Under the pieces are notes generated by a model. The model did no database searches, was not told the DNA's origin, and was given only the letters and a program-made list of their open reading frames with translations. This document shows, in pieces, positions 27,523-36,519 of a stretch of 64,000 nt of DNA. The position numbers and the translations under genes are program-made. Within the stretch, counting starts at the first letter, position 1. Every line of letters begins with the position of its first letter. The stretch covers positions 62,001 through 126,000 of the forward strand of contig CALOGB020000021.1 in assembly GCA_942636505.2 (NCBI GenBank), in the 5' to 3' direction. Source of the DNA: an uncultured bacterium. GTDB taxonomy: Bacteria > Pseudomonadota > Alphaproteobacteria > Sphingomonadales > Sphingomonadaceae.

Positions 27523-28923
27523 GTGCGCGCGACGTTTCGCAATCTCTATAACGAATTAAATTTGGCCGCTTTTTTTCGCGATCGCCATGACCATGCCCTG
27601 TCGGTGTTGCGCTGGACGCTGATCCTCGTGCCGATGGCGGCGCTGGTGGGAACACTCTGCGCGGCTTTCCTCTGGAGCCTCGACGCCGCGACACAGGCGC
27701 GGTTCGACTATCCCTGGCTGCTTTACCTCCTGCCCTTAGGCGGAGCGGCGGTCGCGTTGCTCTATCACCTGACCGGCCGTTCGGTCGAAGCGGGCAATAA
27801 TCTCATCGTCGAGCAGATACACGAGCCCGGAGGCGGCGTTCCGCTGCGCATGGCACCGTTGGTCTTCATCGGCACGATCGCCACTCATCTCTTTGGCGGT
27901 TCCGCAGGGCGTGAGGGCACTGCGGTCCAGCTCGGCGGCAGTCTCGCCAGCGCCGTTGCCGGCCTCTTCCGGCTCGATCCTGCCAGCGTCCGCATTCTGC
28001 TTATGGCAGGTGTCGCAGCCGGCTTCGGTGCGGTCTTCGGGACCCCGCTCGCCGGGGCGGTGTTCGCACTCGAGGTGCTGGCCGTCGGACGTATCGAATA
28101 CGGCGGCATCATCCCCTGTCTGCTAGCCGCGCTGGTCGGCGACTGGGCATGTCACGCCTGGGGCATCCATCATACGCCTTACCACATCACCTATGTGGCC
28201 TCCGCGAGCGGTGCCTTGTTCGTCGAGCCGGTGTTGCTCTTCAAGGCGGCAATAGCCGGCGTAGCGTTTGGTCTCGCCGGACTTGTGTTTGCAGAAGCCA
28301 ACCACGCCTTCGGCGGAGTTTTGAAGCGCCATATCCCTTACGGCCCTGCGCGTGCGGCGCTGGGCGGGGTGCTGGTCATCGCGCTGGTCTGGATCGTTGG
28401 TACACGCGCTTATCTCGGCCTAGGCGTATGGTCGGCCATTCCCGGTGATCCCACGATCGCCGGCTTTTTCACCGGCCCTGCCGATCGGTGGAGCTGGGCG
28501 CTCAAGATGCTGTTCACGGTCGTGACGCTTAGCGCCGGCTTCAAGGGCGGCGAGGTGACCCCACTATTTTTCATCGGCGCAGCGCTCGGTAATGCGCTCG
28601 GTTGGCTGCTTGGCGCACCGCTCGATCTGTTCGCGGGACTAGGCTTCATTGCGGTGTTCGCTGGCGCGGCCAATACGCCGCTCGCCTGCACGATCATGGG
28701 GATCGAGCTGTTCGGAGCGGCCCACGCCGTCCCAATCGCAGTCGCTTGTTTCATCGCCTACATCTGCTCGGGCCATAACGGCATCTACCTGTCGCAGCGG
28801 ATCGCGGTGCCAAAGCGCGCGTCTCGCGCGCATACCGGGGCTGCGACCCTGCGCGATGCTCGTGCGTCACGGCGCGGCCCCCGTCCATCCCCGACCCCCG
28901 TCATCACCAAGGAGCATGACTGA
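27523..28923 (+). CDS. clcF: CLC-F fluoride/proton antiporter
   Basis: A 466-residue CLC-family membrane protein with a GTG start (27523) and a strong AAGGAGGAA site. The class is recognised by [11 protein letters not shown] at residues 129-139, which carries the gating Glu, and by GNNLI at 91-95 where chloride-type CLCs have GSGIP. The third helix motif [19 protein letters not shown] and the C-terminal [19 protein letters not shown] are typical. No CBS domains. It lies directly behind a fluoride riboswitch, which makes fluoride export the best call. Its TGA overlaps the DUF190 start (TGATG). Inner membrane. Confidence 0.92.
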   Translation: MRATFRNLYNELNLAAFFRDRHDHALSVLRWTLILVPMAALVGTLCAAFLWSLDAATQARFDYPWLLYLLPLGGAAVALLYHLTGRSVEAGNNLIVEQIHEPGGGVPLRMAPLVFIGTIATHLFGGSAGREGTAVQLGGSLASAVAGLFRLDPASVRILLMAGVAAGFGAVFGTPLAGAVFALEVLAVGRIEYGGIIPCLLAALVGDWACHAWGIHHTPYHITYVASASGALFVEPVLLFKAAIAGVAFGLAGLVFAEANHAFGGVLKRHIPYGPARAALGGVLVIALVWIVGTRAYLGLGVWSAIPGDPTIAGFFTGPADRWSWALKMLFTVVTLSAGFKGGEVTPLFFIGAALGNALGWLLGAPLDLFAGLGFIAVFAGAANTPLACTIMGIELFGAAHAVPIAVACFIAYICSGHNGIYLSQRIAVPKRASRAHTGAATLRDARASRRGPRPSPTPVITKEHD

Positions 28924-29345
28924 TGTCTCAACAGCATAAGGTGACGCCGAGCGAGATCGGTATGATCCGCATCTATCTAAAGCCATCCGACAAGATCGCG
29001 ACCGGATCGCGCAGCTTCTGGTCGCGCAAGCCGCTCTACCGTGAGCTTGTCGCGCAAGCGAAGCGCGACGGCATCATGAACGCGGTCGCTCACAACACGC
29101 ACTACGGCTACAGCAATCACGGCCCGGTGCGCGAAAATGGTTCCGAAATCGCCGATCCGCACCTGACCATGTGTGTCGAGTTGATCGGGCAGCGCCACGA
29201 ACTGGAACGCTTCTGCGAAGCACATGGCGAGATCCTTGGTGGCAAGGTTATCGTCTACAAGCATCTCGAACACTGGAGCATTGGCTCTGCCGGTATCCGT
29301 CACGAAGATGCCGCGCCCGCGATCCTCGCGGCAGAGCCGGAGTGA
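28923..29345 (+). CDS. DUF190 PII-like protein
   Basis: A 140-residue DUF190 protein. DUF190 folds like small PII-type signalling trimers and commonly sits next to crcB and CLC genes, where a role in sensing or modulating fluoride or nucleotide state has been suggested but not established. Family features: IRIYLKPSDK at the N-terminus, NAVAHNTHYGYSNHGP near residues 50-65, DPHLTMCVELIGQ, and KVIVYKHLEHW. Overlaps clcF by one base. A frameshifted paralogue lies at 26461-26876. Confidence 0.85.
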   Translation: MSQQHKVTPSEIGMIRIYLKPSDKIATGSRSFWSRKPLYRELVAQAKRDGIMNAVAHNTHYGYSNHGPVRENGSEIADPHLTMCVELIGQRHELERFCEAHGEILGGKVIVYKHLEHWSIGSAGIRHEDAAPAILAAEPE

Positions 29346-29791
29346 GCGCGAGGATGAGAAGCACCGCTTCAGCGTCCTGGCTCGTCTGGGCATTGGGCTC
29401 CGCCGGCTTCGCCGCGATGACCGCGATTTTCGCGAAGATCGGCGTCGAAGGGATCGACTCCGATTTGGCCACGCTCTTTCGGACGCTGGTGATAGTTGCC
29501 GTGCTGACCATCCTTCTTGCGGTCACGGGCAAATTTCAGCCACTCGATGCGATCAGTCCGCGAAGCTGGCTGTTCCTTGCCCTTTCGGGCCTTGCGACGG
29601 GTGCCTCCTGGATTTGCTACTTCCGCGCCTTGAAGATCGGCGATGCCGCCCGCGTCGCACCGATCGATAAGCTGAGCGTCGTCCTCGTCGCGGTGCTCGG
29701 CGTGGCGTTTCTCGGTGAGCATCTTTCCACCCGCGGCTGGCTTGGGATCGTCCTGATCGGTGCGGGAGCCGTGCTCGTCGCCCTTGCCTGA
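29342..29791 (+). CDS. EamA-family (DMT) small membrane protein
   Basis: A 149-residue protein with four to five transmembrane helices and a single EamA repeat, starting with GTG 29342 that overlaps the DUF190 stop as GTGA (ATG 29354 is a second option). The SWICYFRALKIGDAARVAPIDKLSVVL pattern is characteristic of the half-size EamA transporters. The C-terminus FLGEHLSTRGWLGIVLIGAGA is also typical. It would work as a dimer. The substrate is unknown; in this operon a role in ion or phosphoester export is possible. Confidence 0.78.
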   Translation: MSARMRSTASASWLVWALGSAGFAAMTAIFAKIGVEGIDSDLATLFRTLVIVAVLTILLAVTGKFQPLDAISPRSWLFLALSGLATGASWICYFRALKIGDAARVAPIDKLSVVLVAVLGVAFLGEHLSTRGWLGIVLIGAGAVLVALA

Positions 29792-29813
29792 ACCTCGAAA
29801 CCGGAACCCAACG

Positions 29814-31670
29814 ATGCGCCTCCTTGCGACACTCTCTGCGACCCTGGTCCTCACGGTCTCGCCCACGGTTCAGGCGCGCACGCCAAAGCGCCACCCGGCG
29901 CCCCACAATGTCATTCTTGTCGTGATCGACGGCCTGCGAGGCAAGATCGTCACATCCCAGAGCGCGCCGACGCTCGCGCAATTGCGGGACACCGGCACCT
30001 ATTTTTCCAACAGCCACTCGGTCTTCCCGACGTTCACCACCGCCAATGCGTCGGCGCTCGCAACCGGTCACCAGCTCGGCGACACCGGAGACTTCAGCAA
30101 CACGATATGGACTCGTGCGCCGATTGCTGCAGCTGCCGGCAGCGTGACGCCCTTCCTCGAGAACGATGCTGTTCTGGGCGAGGTCGACGAGCATTTCGGG
30201 GGCAATTACCTCAACGAGACCACCGTTCTCGAAGCGGCGCGGCAAGCAGGGTACGGCACGGCCGCGATCGGCAAGCTCGGTCCCGCATTGATCCAGGACC
30301 ATCGTGCACGCGACGGAGCCACCACACTCATCATCGACGATTCAACCGGGCGTCCCGGCGGGATTCCGCTGTCTGCCGACGTTGCCGCTCGCCTCACGCA
30401 GGCAGGGCTTGCGCTGCAAGCACCGGACCGCGGCAGTAACGGACGGTCCGGGGATGCCCGAATCCCCGGAACGACGAGTGCCAACCGCGTGCAGCAGGAC
30501 TATCTCATCGACGTCGCGACCCGGGTCGCTTTGCCGGTCTTCCGAAAGCAGCACCGGCCGTTCGCCATGGTGTTCTGGTCGCGCGATCCCGATGGCACGC
30601 AGCACAATCAGGGCGACAGCCTCAATCAGCTGACGCCGGGCATCAACGGTCCCACGACCTTCGCCGCGATCCGCAATGCCGACTATGATCTAGCGAAGCT
30701 GCGCGCAGCACTCGATCGCTTGGGTCTTGCGAAGACGACCGACATCATCGTCACGTCGGATCACGGCTTCTCTACGATCTCCAAAGAAAGCCGGACCAGC
30801 TCCGCAGCACGCGGGCGCTATGTCGATGTTCCCGAAGGTTTCCTACCGCCCGGCTTCCTTGCGCTTGATCTGGCGTCCGCCTTGAACATGCCCGTATTCG
30901 ATCCAGAAGCGGGCAACACGCGGGTCGCGGACGGCAAGCATCCGAGCCGCGGCAACGCGGTGCTCGGTGCCGATGCGACGAGACCTGACGTAGTGGTGGC
31001 GGCAAATGGCGGGTCCGACCTCCTCTATCTACCGACCCGCGATCCTGCCCTAGCGGCACGGGTCGTTTCCGCACTGCTGGATCAGGACTATGTCAGCGGT
31101 ATCTTCGTCGATGACCGCCTGGGAGCAATCGCCGGAACACTGCCGCTTTCCGCGATCAATTTGAAGGGCGAGGCACTCCCGCCGGTGCCGTCGATCGTCG
31201 TCAACTTCCGATCCGCCAACACCGGGTGTGCGATTGCGACAAACTGCCAGATCGAAGTCTCCGATACGACCCTCCAGCAGGGGCAGGGCATGCACGGCAG
31301 CTTCGGCCGCGGTGACACATTGAACTTTACCGCAGCGACCGGCCCGGACTTCAAGCGCGGCTTTGTCGATCCAGCACCGGTCAGCAATGTCGACGTGGGC
31401 CGCACCATGATGGCATTGCTGAATCTCCTCCCCACCCCGCGCGGCCATCTGACCGGCCGGGTACTGCGCGAGGCGATGCCGGGTGGAACGGTGCCGCGCT
31501 ACGAGGGTCGCGAAGAGCGCTCGCAGCCTGCTGCCAACGGCCTCGCGACCGTCCTGCAATATCAGCAGCTGGGCGGCATCCGCTATCTCGATGCCGGCGG
31601 CTTCCCCGATCGGACGCTCGGTATAGGAACAGCATCCGTCCCATCGGGTGAAAAGGCGATGCGGCGATGA
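29814..31670 (+). CDS. Secreted alkaline phosphatase-superfamily phosphodiesterase
   Basis: A 618-residue alkaline-phosphatase-superfamily enzyme (type I phosphodiesterase/nucleotide pyrophosphatase type). The start at 29814 gives a clear signal peptide (MRLLATLSATLVLTVSPTVQ), cleaved before RTPK. Metal ligands and nucleophile appear as VILVVIDGLRG, SVFPTFTTANASALATGH (Thr nucleophile), DPDGTQHNQGD and VTSDHGFST. Substrates may be phosphate esters or diesters in the periplasm. The next gene overlaps by ATGA. Its presence inside a fluoride operon fits the theme of phosphoryl-transfer enzymes, but how it helps is inference. Confidence 0.82.
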   Translation: MRLLATLSATLVLTVSPTVQARTPKRHPAPHNVILVVIDGLRGKIVTSQSAPTLAQLRDTGTYFSNSHSVFPTFTTANASALATGHQLGDTGDFSNTIWTRAPIAAAAGSVTPFLENDAVLGEVDEHFGGNYLNETTVLEAARQAGYGTAAIGKLGPALIQDHRARDGATTLIIDDSTGRPGGIPLSADVAARLTQAGLALQAPDRGSNGRSGDARIPGTTSANRVQQDYLIDVATRVALPVFRKQHRPFAMVFWSRDPDGTQHNQGDSLNQLTPGINGPTTFAAIRNADYDLAKLRAALDRLGLAKTTDIIVTSDHGFSTISKESRTSSAARGRYVDVPEGFLPPGFLALDLASALNMPVFDPEAGNTRVADGKHPSRGNAVLGADATRPDVVVAANGGSDLLYLPTRDPALAARVVSALLDQDYVSGIFVDDRLGAIAGTLPLSAINLKGEALPPVPSIVVNFRSANTGCAIATNCQIEVSDTTLQQGQGMHGSFGRGDTLNFTAATGPDFKRGFVDPAPVSNVDVGRTMMALLNLLPTPRGHLTGRVLREAMPGGTVPRYEGREERSQPAANGLATVLQYQQLGGIRYLDAGGFPDRTLGIGTASVPSGEKAMRR

Positions 31671-32245
31671 ACCGGCTCCCACAGATTTGGCTCGTCCGTC
31701 ACGGTGAAACCGCTTGGAGCGTTTCGCGGCAGCATACGGGACGGACTGACATCTCGCTGACCGAGGCAGGAGAAGCCGCGGCGAAACGAATAGCCGAACG
31801 TCTGCCAAGCTTGGACTTTACCGCCGTCTGGTCGAGCCCTTCGATACGGGCGCGCCGGACCGGGGAATTGACCGGTTTCGCGACCCGCCTGGTGCCTGCC
31901 GACGATCTCGCGGAATGGGATTACGCCGCCTACGAGGGACGAACCAGGAAGGAGATCCTCGCCGACCGCCCGGACTGGAACCTGTTCCGCGACGGCTGCC
32001 CGCAAGGAGAGACTCCGGAGGCGGTCGCAGCCCGAGCCGATCGCGTCATCGCATCGCTGCGTGGGCGCAACGCCGATGTCCTGATCTTCTCGAGCGCTCA
32101 TATTCTCCGCGTGCTGACAGCGCGCTGGCTCGGCTTACCCGTCGGGGCCGCTGCCTATTTCCTGCTCGATACGGCCAGCATCAGCGTCCTCGGGTACGAA
32201 CATGATGGCGACGAGCCGGTCATTCGGTCGTGGAACCAGTCATGA
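31667..32245 (+). CDS. Histidine phosphatase-family protein
   Basis: A 192-residue histidine phosphatase (phosphoglycerate mutase-like). Catalytic LVRHGETAW is near residues 9-17, the acid in EWDYAAYEGR near 84-93 and the second histidine in FSSAHILRVLTARWLG near 145-160. It lacks the longer insertions of true dPGM. Start overlaps the phosphodiesterase stop as ATGA. Likely a cytoplasmic phosphatase acting on small phosphoesters; substrate unknown. About 160 bases separate it from the next gene, the only sizeable gap inside the operon. Confidence 0.82.
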   Translation: MNRLPQIWLVRHGETAWSVSRQHTGRTDISLTEAGEAAAKRIAERLPSLDFTAVWSSPSIRARRTGELTGFATRLVPADDLAEWDYAAYEGRTRKEILADRPDWNLFRDGCPQGETPEAVAARADRVIASLRGRNADVLIFSSAHILRVLTARWLGLPVGAAAYFLLDTASISVLGYEHDGDEPVIRSWNQS

Positions 32246-32405
32246 TGCGCCTTGTGACGCGGTACTTCGCGTATCCAAATGAGGGTGCCTGGATGGGATG
32301 GGCGGGGAAGAGCCATCCTGCGCCGTCGCAAGGGTTCAAACGATCCGGTGCCCAGCATTCCGGAAACTTCACACACGCCTTCACCCCCGCCCGGGAGACG
32401 ATGCC

Positions 32406-33221
32406 ATGAGACTGCTTGCCGTGATTGTCGGTGCCGACAGCGCTGCCGCCTGCCTCGATGCGGCGGTTCTCGCCGCCAGATCTCTTGGCGAGTCATCGAT
32501 CGAGGCCCTCAATGTTGTCGTCGATCCCGAGCAGATCGCGGTTGCGAGCGAGGAGATCGACTTTCAACGCCTACGCGCGCGCGACGAGGGGACAGCCCAA
32601 GAGCGCGCGGATGCGGCGCGGGCCGCCTTCGTTGCCTGGACCGCAGCTACCAGCGATGACACACCCGAGGTCGCCTGGCGCTCGATCGTCGGCACCGAAG
32701 AAGCGACGGTCAAACAGGAGGCGGCAAATGTCGATGCGCTGATCGTCATCGCGCGCGAGCAGACGATGGACGGCGGCGACGCCCTGCACGCCGCAATTTT
32801 TTCGACCGACAAGCCCGTCCTCATCGTCCCGGCTGGGTGGAGAGCCGGCGCGCGAACCGGCTTCGAGCACATGGCCGTCGGGCTCAGCGACAGTGACACG
32901 GCGTGCCACGCCATTGAGGAGGCAGCCCCGTGGCTTCGTGTCGCCAAGCGTGTCACGGCAATCCGCATCGGTGAAGAAACCGATCCGGCGCTGGGCTTGG
33001 AAGCCTTGCTCGACGAAATCTGTGTTCGTCACGAATTGCATGTGGTGCCGCGCTCCAGCGAGAATCTGGGTGCCCAGCTCGTCGCCGAAGCGAAAGCGAT
33101 CGGCGCCGAGCTTCTCGTGACCGGCGCCTATCGGCACAACCAGATCATCGAGTGGTTCATGGGCGGCACGACGCGCCACATCCTCGCCGCTGCCGATATA
33201 CCCCTGCTGATGGCGCACTGA
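32406..33221 (+). CDS. Tandem universal stress protein (UspA)
   Basis: A 271-residue protein of two UspA domains. The first begins MRLLAVIVGADSAAACLDAA, the second at about residue 155 (FEHMAVGLSDSDTACHAIEE) and ends with the nucleotide-binding type motif TGAYRHNQIIEWFMGG followed by TRHILAAADIPLLMAH. The start ATG 32406 has GGGAGA upstream. It probably binds ATP or AMP. It sits between the two phosphatase-like genes of the fluoride operon with tight spacing to gpmA. Confidence 0.82.
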   Translation: MRLLAVIVGADSAAACLDAAVLAARSLGESSIEALNVVVDPEQIAVASEEIDFQRLRARDEGTAQERADAARAAFVAWTAATSDDTPEVAWRSIVGTEEATVKQEAANVDALIVIAREQTMDGGDALHAAIFSTDKPVLIVPAGWRAGARTGFEHMAVGLSDSDTACHAIEEAAPWLRVAKRVTAIRIGEETDPALGLEALLDEICVRHELHVVPRSSENLGAQLVAEAKAIGAELLVTGAYRHNQIIEWFMGGTTRHILAAADIPLLMAH

Positions 33222-33230
33222 GGGGTGACG

Positions 33231-33854
33231 ATGCTCCCGCACGCGCGTCTGGTCCTCGTTCGACACGGCGAAAGCGAAGCCAACGCAGCCAACCGATTTA
33301 CTGGTTCTGCGGATCCGGCGCTAACGCCTCTGGGGCACCGTCAGGCCGAGGCGATCGCACACCGCCTGATCGCGCAAGGCATTCGGCCTGCACGGATTTT
33401 CCGCTCTACCCTTCGGCGTTGCGCGGACACGACGGCTATCGTCACTGCCGTGATGGGGGCACCAGATGTCCCTATCACGGTAGACCGGTCGCTCAACGAG
33501 CGCGATTACGGTGCGCTCACTGGTCTCAACAAGACCGAGGCGTCGGATCGCTACGGTAAAGATCAGGTCCGCCAATGGCGACGCTCCTATGCGGCTGCCC
33601 CGCCACACGGCGAGAGCCTGCGCGACACCGTCGCGCGCGTGCTCGCCTATTACGTTCGGACGATGCTGCCTGCCGTGATGAGTGGCGGCACGACACTCGT
33701 CGTCTCCCACGGCAACGCGTTGCGGGCGCTGGTTATGGCGCTCGACGGCCTTGATGCCGCCCGGGTCGAGACCCTCGATATCCCGACCGGAGGCGCGATC
33801 CTCTACGATTTCAGTTACACGACCGCGATCATCGGTCGCGCTATCCTTCAGTGA
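33231..33854 (+). CDS. gpmA: 2,3-bisphosphoglycerate-dependent phosphoglycerate mutase
   Basis: A dPGM-type phosphoglycerate mutase of about 207 residues that interconverts 3- and 2-phosphoglycerate, directly before enolase in glycolysis. It has LVLVRHGESEANAANRFTG at the N-terminus, the NERDYGALTGLNK substrate loop near residue 84 and SHGNALRALVMAL near 160. GTG 33225 and ATG 33231 are both possible; the latter has GGGG five bases upstream. It sits directly before eno with ATG- or GTG-overlap spacing, so the pair supplies two consecutive glycolytic steps in the operon. Confidence 0.88.
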   Translation: MLPHARLVLVRHGESEANAANRFTGSADPALTPLGHRQAEAIAHRLIAQGIRPARIFRSTLRRCADTTAIVTAVMGAPDVPITVDRSLNERDYGALTGLNKTEASDRYGKDQVRQWRRSYAAAPPHGESLRDTVARVLAYYVRTMLPAVMSGGTTLVVSHGNALRALVMALDGLDAARVETLDIPTGGAILYDFSYTTAIIGRAILQ

Positions 33855-33868
33855 CAAGGACTCCGACC

Positions 33869-35170
33869 ATGCCGGCCAGCAGCCACATCACCAGCCTCCG
33901 TGCCCTCGAGATCCTCGACTCCCGAGGCTATCCGACTTTGTCCGTCACCGTGACCTTGGACAACGGCATCACAGCATCGGCATCGGTGCCGTCGGGTGCG
34001 TCGACAGGCGCACATGAGGCCGTCGAGCTCCGCGACAACAACCCCGATCGTTTCGCCGGAAAGGGTGTTCGGCAAGCCCTGCAGAACGTCGAAGGCGAGA
34101 TCGGCAGCGCGATCATCGGAATGGATGTCTGCGCGCAGCCGGACATCGACCGGGTGATGATCGAACGCGATGCCACGCCGAACAAGGCGCGGCTTGGCGG
34201 CAATGCGATTCTGGGTGTTTCGATGGCGGTCGCGCGCGCCGCATCATCGGTGCTCGCGCAGCCGCTTTACGAGACGCTCGCCGGTACGACCGACTACCTC
34301 CTTCCGATGCCGTGCATGAACGTCCTGAATGGTGGCAAGCATGCCGATAGCAGCCTCGACTTTCAGGAATTCATGATCGTTCCGGTGGGAGCCTCCAGCT
34401 TCGCCGAAGCGATGCGCTATGGTGCGGAAACCTATGCCGCATTGCGCGACCTCCTCCATGGTCGCGGCCTCAAGACGGCAGTCGGCGACGAAGGCGGATT
34501 TGCCCCGAACCTCAAAAGCAACGAGGCCGCCTGCGAGTTGATCGTCGATGCGATCGAAGCCGCGGGTTATCGACCGGGTACAGACATCGCCATCGCGCTC
34601 GATCCAGCCGCATCGTCCTTATCGGATGGGGAGCAATACGATCTTGCGCGGTCGGGAACGGGCCTGCTCGACCGCGCAGGCTTGCTCGCGCTCTACGGGC
34701 GCTGGATCGATGCGTATCCGATCGTTTCGATCGAGGACGGGTTCGGTGAGGAGGACTGGCAAGGGTTCATCGACCAGACCGTAAGCCAGGGTAGCCGGAT
34801 CCAGATCGTCGGCGACGATCTCCTGGTCACCAATCCCCGGATCATCCGGGAAGGCATCGCTCGAAAAGCTGCCAACGCAGCCCTCATCAAACCCAATCAG
34901 ATCGGCACCGTCACGGAGACGATCGAGGCGGTTCGCATCTGCCACGCTGCGGGATGGGGAACGATGGTGTCGCACCGGTCGGGCGAGACCACGGACGCCT
35001 TTATCGCCGATCTCGCGGTTGCGGTCGGCGCCGGGCAAATCAAATCCGGCGCACCCTGCCGGGGTGAGCGTTTGGCCAAATACAACCGACTGATCGAGAT
35101 CGAAGCCGAGCTCGGCGCCAAAGCACGTTTCACCAATCCCTTCGTGTCGCGACCGAAGCCCCGGACGTGA
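33869..35170 (+). CDS. eno: Enolase
   Basis: A 433-residue enolase (2-phosphoglycerate to phosphoenolpyruvate). All key segments are intact: PSGASTGAHEAVELRD, NGGKHADSSLDFQEFM, VGDEGGFAP (Glu), DPAASS (Mg Asp), SIEDGFGEEDW (Glu), VGDDLLVTN (Asp), LIKPNQIGTVTET (catalytic Lys) and SHRSGETTD. Enolase is strongly inhibited by fluoride with phosphate. This copy lies behind a fluoride riboswitch and probably raises enolase capacity or is less fluoride-sensitive. ATG 33869 with AAGGA upstream is preferred; GTG 33851 overlapping the gpmA stop is an alternative start. Confidence 0.93.
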   Translation: MPASSHITSLRALEILDSRGYPTLSVTVTLDNGITASASVPSGASTGAHEAVELRDNNPDRFAGKGVRQALQNVEGEIGSAIIGMDVCAQPDIDRVMIERDATPNKARLGGNAILGVSMAVARAASSVLAQPLYETLAGTTDYLLPMPCMNVLNGGKHADSSLDFQEFMIVPVGASSFAEAMRYGAETYAALRDLLHGRGLKTAVGDEGGFAPNLKSNEAACELIVDAIEAAGYRPGTDIAIALDPAASSLSDGEQYDLARSGTGLLDRAGLLALYGRWIDAYPIVSIEDGFGEEDWQGFIDQTVSQGSRIQIVGDDLLVTNPRIIREGIARKAANAALIKPNQIGTVTETIEAVRICHAAGWGTMVSHRSGETTDAFIADLAVAVGAGQIKSGAPCRGERLAKYNRLIEIEAELGAKARFTNPFVSRPKPRT

Positions 35171-35568
35171 CGGATCTACCCTCGCTGATCGCTCCGATCG
35201 TCCTCGGCATCGTCGAGGGATCGACCGAGTTCATCCCGGTTTCCTCTACCGGCCATCTCATTTTGACCGAACGACTGATCGGCTACGAAGGGCGGCAAGC
35301 CGGGATCAGCGATGTCGTCATTCAGGTCGGGGCGATCCTCGCGATCTGCTGGTTGTACCGCGCGCGGCTCTGGTCGGTCGTCTCCGGCTTGTCGTCCGAT
35401 GCCGACGCCCGCCGCTTCTCGAGAAACGTGCTGGTCGCCTTCCTTCCCTCGGTCGTGGTCGGCGCGTTGGCGCATGATTTCATCAAGCGCCTTTCGGTGC
35501 ACCGTTTCCAATTGTTGGTCGCCGCTCTCCTCTCGGTGACGGCAGTTCAGATGATAGTGACGGGGTGA
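35167..35568 (+). CDS. uppP: Half-length undecaprenyl-diphosphatase (UppP/BacA)
   Basis: A 133-residue protein matching only the N-terminal half of UppP, which is normally about 265 residues. The first active-site block is present: GIVEGSTEFIPVSSTGHLIL at residues 14-33. The second conserved block, the PGxSRS region, is absent because the frame ends at MIVTG. The start is GTG 35167, overlapping the eno stop as GTGA, and crcB follows four bases after the stop. So the shortened gene is fitted neatly into the operon, with no sign of a frameshifted remainder between it and crcB. It may be non-catalytic or act as a dimer. Confidence 0.72.
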   Translation: MTDLPSLIAPIVLGIVEGSTEFIPVSSTGHLILTERLIGYEGRQAGISDVVIQVGAILAICWLYRARLWSVVSGLSSDADARRFSRNVLVAFLPSVVVGALAHDFIKRLSVHRFQLLVAALLSVTAVQMIVTG

Positions 35569-35571
35569 ACG

Positions 35572-35958
35572 ATGCCGATCTGGCTTGGCTTTCTGGTCGT
35601 GTTCCTGGGCTCGGGCGTGGGCGGCATGCTGCGTCACGGCGTCGGCATCGTGGCACTACGTCTTATGGGGCCAACCTTCCCTTGGGGAACCTTGGCCATC
35701 AACGTGGTCGGCTCGGCGCTGATGGGCATGATGATCGGCCTGTTTGCCGCCAAGAGCATCGAAAATGCGGAGTTGCGCCTGTTCGTGACGACGGGACTTA
35801 TCGGCGGATTTACGACCTGGTCGACCTTCTCGCTCGATGCCGTGACATTATGGGAGCGCGGCGAGACCGGCGCCGCGATCGGCTATGTGCTGGCAAGTCT
35901 TGTTCTCTCGGTCGTCGTTCTGGCGATTGCTCTCGTTATCACCCGACGGTGGGGATGA
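35572..35958 (+). CDS. crcB: CrcB/Fluc fluoride ion channel
   Basis: A 128-residue CrcB protein, the complete one in this window. Signature: GSGVGGMLRHGVGIVALR, FPWGTLAINVVGSALMGM, FVTTGLIGGFTTWSTFSLD and a fourth helix at the C-terminus. It forms a dual-topology dimer that lets fluoride leave the cell. It is the last gene of the riboswitch operon. A paralogue with an internal stop lies at 26074-26457. Confidence 0.92.
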   Translation: MPIWLGFLVVFLGSGVGGMLRHGVGIVALRLMGPTFPWGTLAINVVGSALMGMMIGLFAAKSIENAELRLFVTTGLIGGFTTWSTFSLDAVTLWERGETGAAIGYVLASLVLSVVVLAIALVITRRWG

Positions 35959-36030
35959 TTTCGGAACGATCGGCGCGCGGGCCGCATTGGATTCAGAGTT
36001 TCCATGGACCTTTAATCGGACGTCTTTTCC

Positions 36031-36297
36031 ATGCTCAAATATCTCGCTGCCGGCGCGCTGGCACTCGTCATCGCTTCCCCCGCCCTCGCTGACGACGATC
36101 GGGTGACCCCGCGCCAGCGGGCCTCGACGCTTACCGCCTTGAAGCGGATCGGCTGCACTGCGCCACGCTCGATCGAGCGCGACGATGGTGGCTTCGAGGT
36201 CGACGACGCACGCTGCCGTGGCGGCCGCTATGACATCAAGCTAAACCGCAACTTCAAGGTCGTTTCCCGCGAAAAGCAGGACCGCGACGACGACTGA
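36031..36297 (+). CDS. Small secreted protein (PepSY-like)
   Basis: An 88-residue protein with a signal peptide (MLKYLAAGALALVIASPALA) cleaved before DDDR. The mature part, about 68 residues, has two cysteines (IGCTAPRSIE and ARCRGGRYD) that could pair, and a beta-type stretch YDIKLNRNFKVVSRE. This resembles the small PepSY-type periplasmic proteins, but the match is weak. No clear link to the fluoride operon beyond proximity. Confidence 0.55.
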   Translation: MLKYLAAGALALVIASPALADDDRVTPRQRASTLTALKRIGCTAPRSIERDDGGFEVDDARCRGGRYDIKLNRNFKVVSREKQDRDDD

Positions 36298-36366
36298 TCC
36301 GACGCCTGCGCGTCTCCTCGCATCTAATAGCGAGCCTTTGGCGTTGATGCTTTAAAGGAGACGCAT

Positions 36367-36519
36367 ATGTCCGAGACGGACAAGGATGAGCCGACCACGC
36401 AGGAAACCGCGGAGATGGTCGAAGTTGGCGAAATGGTCGCCTCGGAGAAGCGTAAAGACGACCGATCGTCTCCAGAAGCGCCGGGGCTAGGGGACAACAT
36501 CGAACGTCGCGAAGACTGA
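36367..36519 (+). CDS. Small acidic protein, paralogue 2 (50 aa)
   Basis: A 50-residue frame (MSETDKDEPTTQETAEMVEV...) with AAGGAG seven to eight bases before ATG. It is paralogous to the 41-residue frame at 25934-26059 in its N-terminal half; the C-terminal halves differ. Rich in Glu, Asp and Lys, with no cysteine or membrane segment. It lies just outside the intact fluoride operon, as its paralogue lies just outside the decayed one. Function unknown. Confidence 0.6.
   Translation: MSETDKDEPTTQETAEMVEVGEMVASEKRKDDRSSPEAPGLGDNIERRED

Noticed and set aside
32246..32405. Second riboswitch in the gap before uspA
   Set aside because: The GGATGGGATGGG stretch lacks the paired blocks and the CTACC end of the fluoride aptamer.
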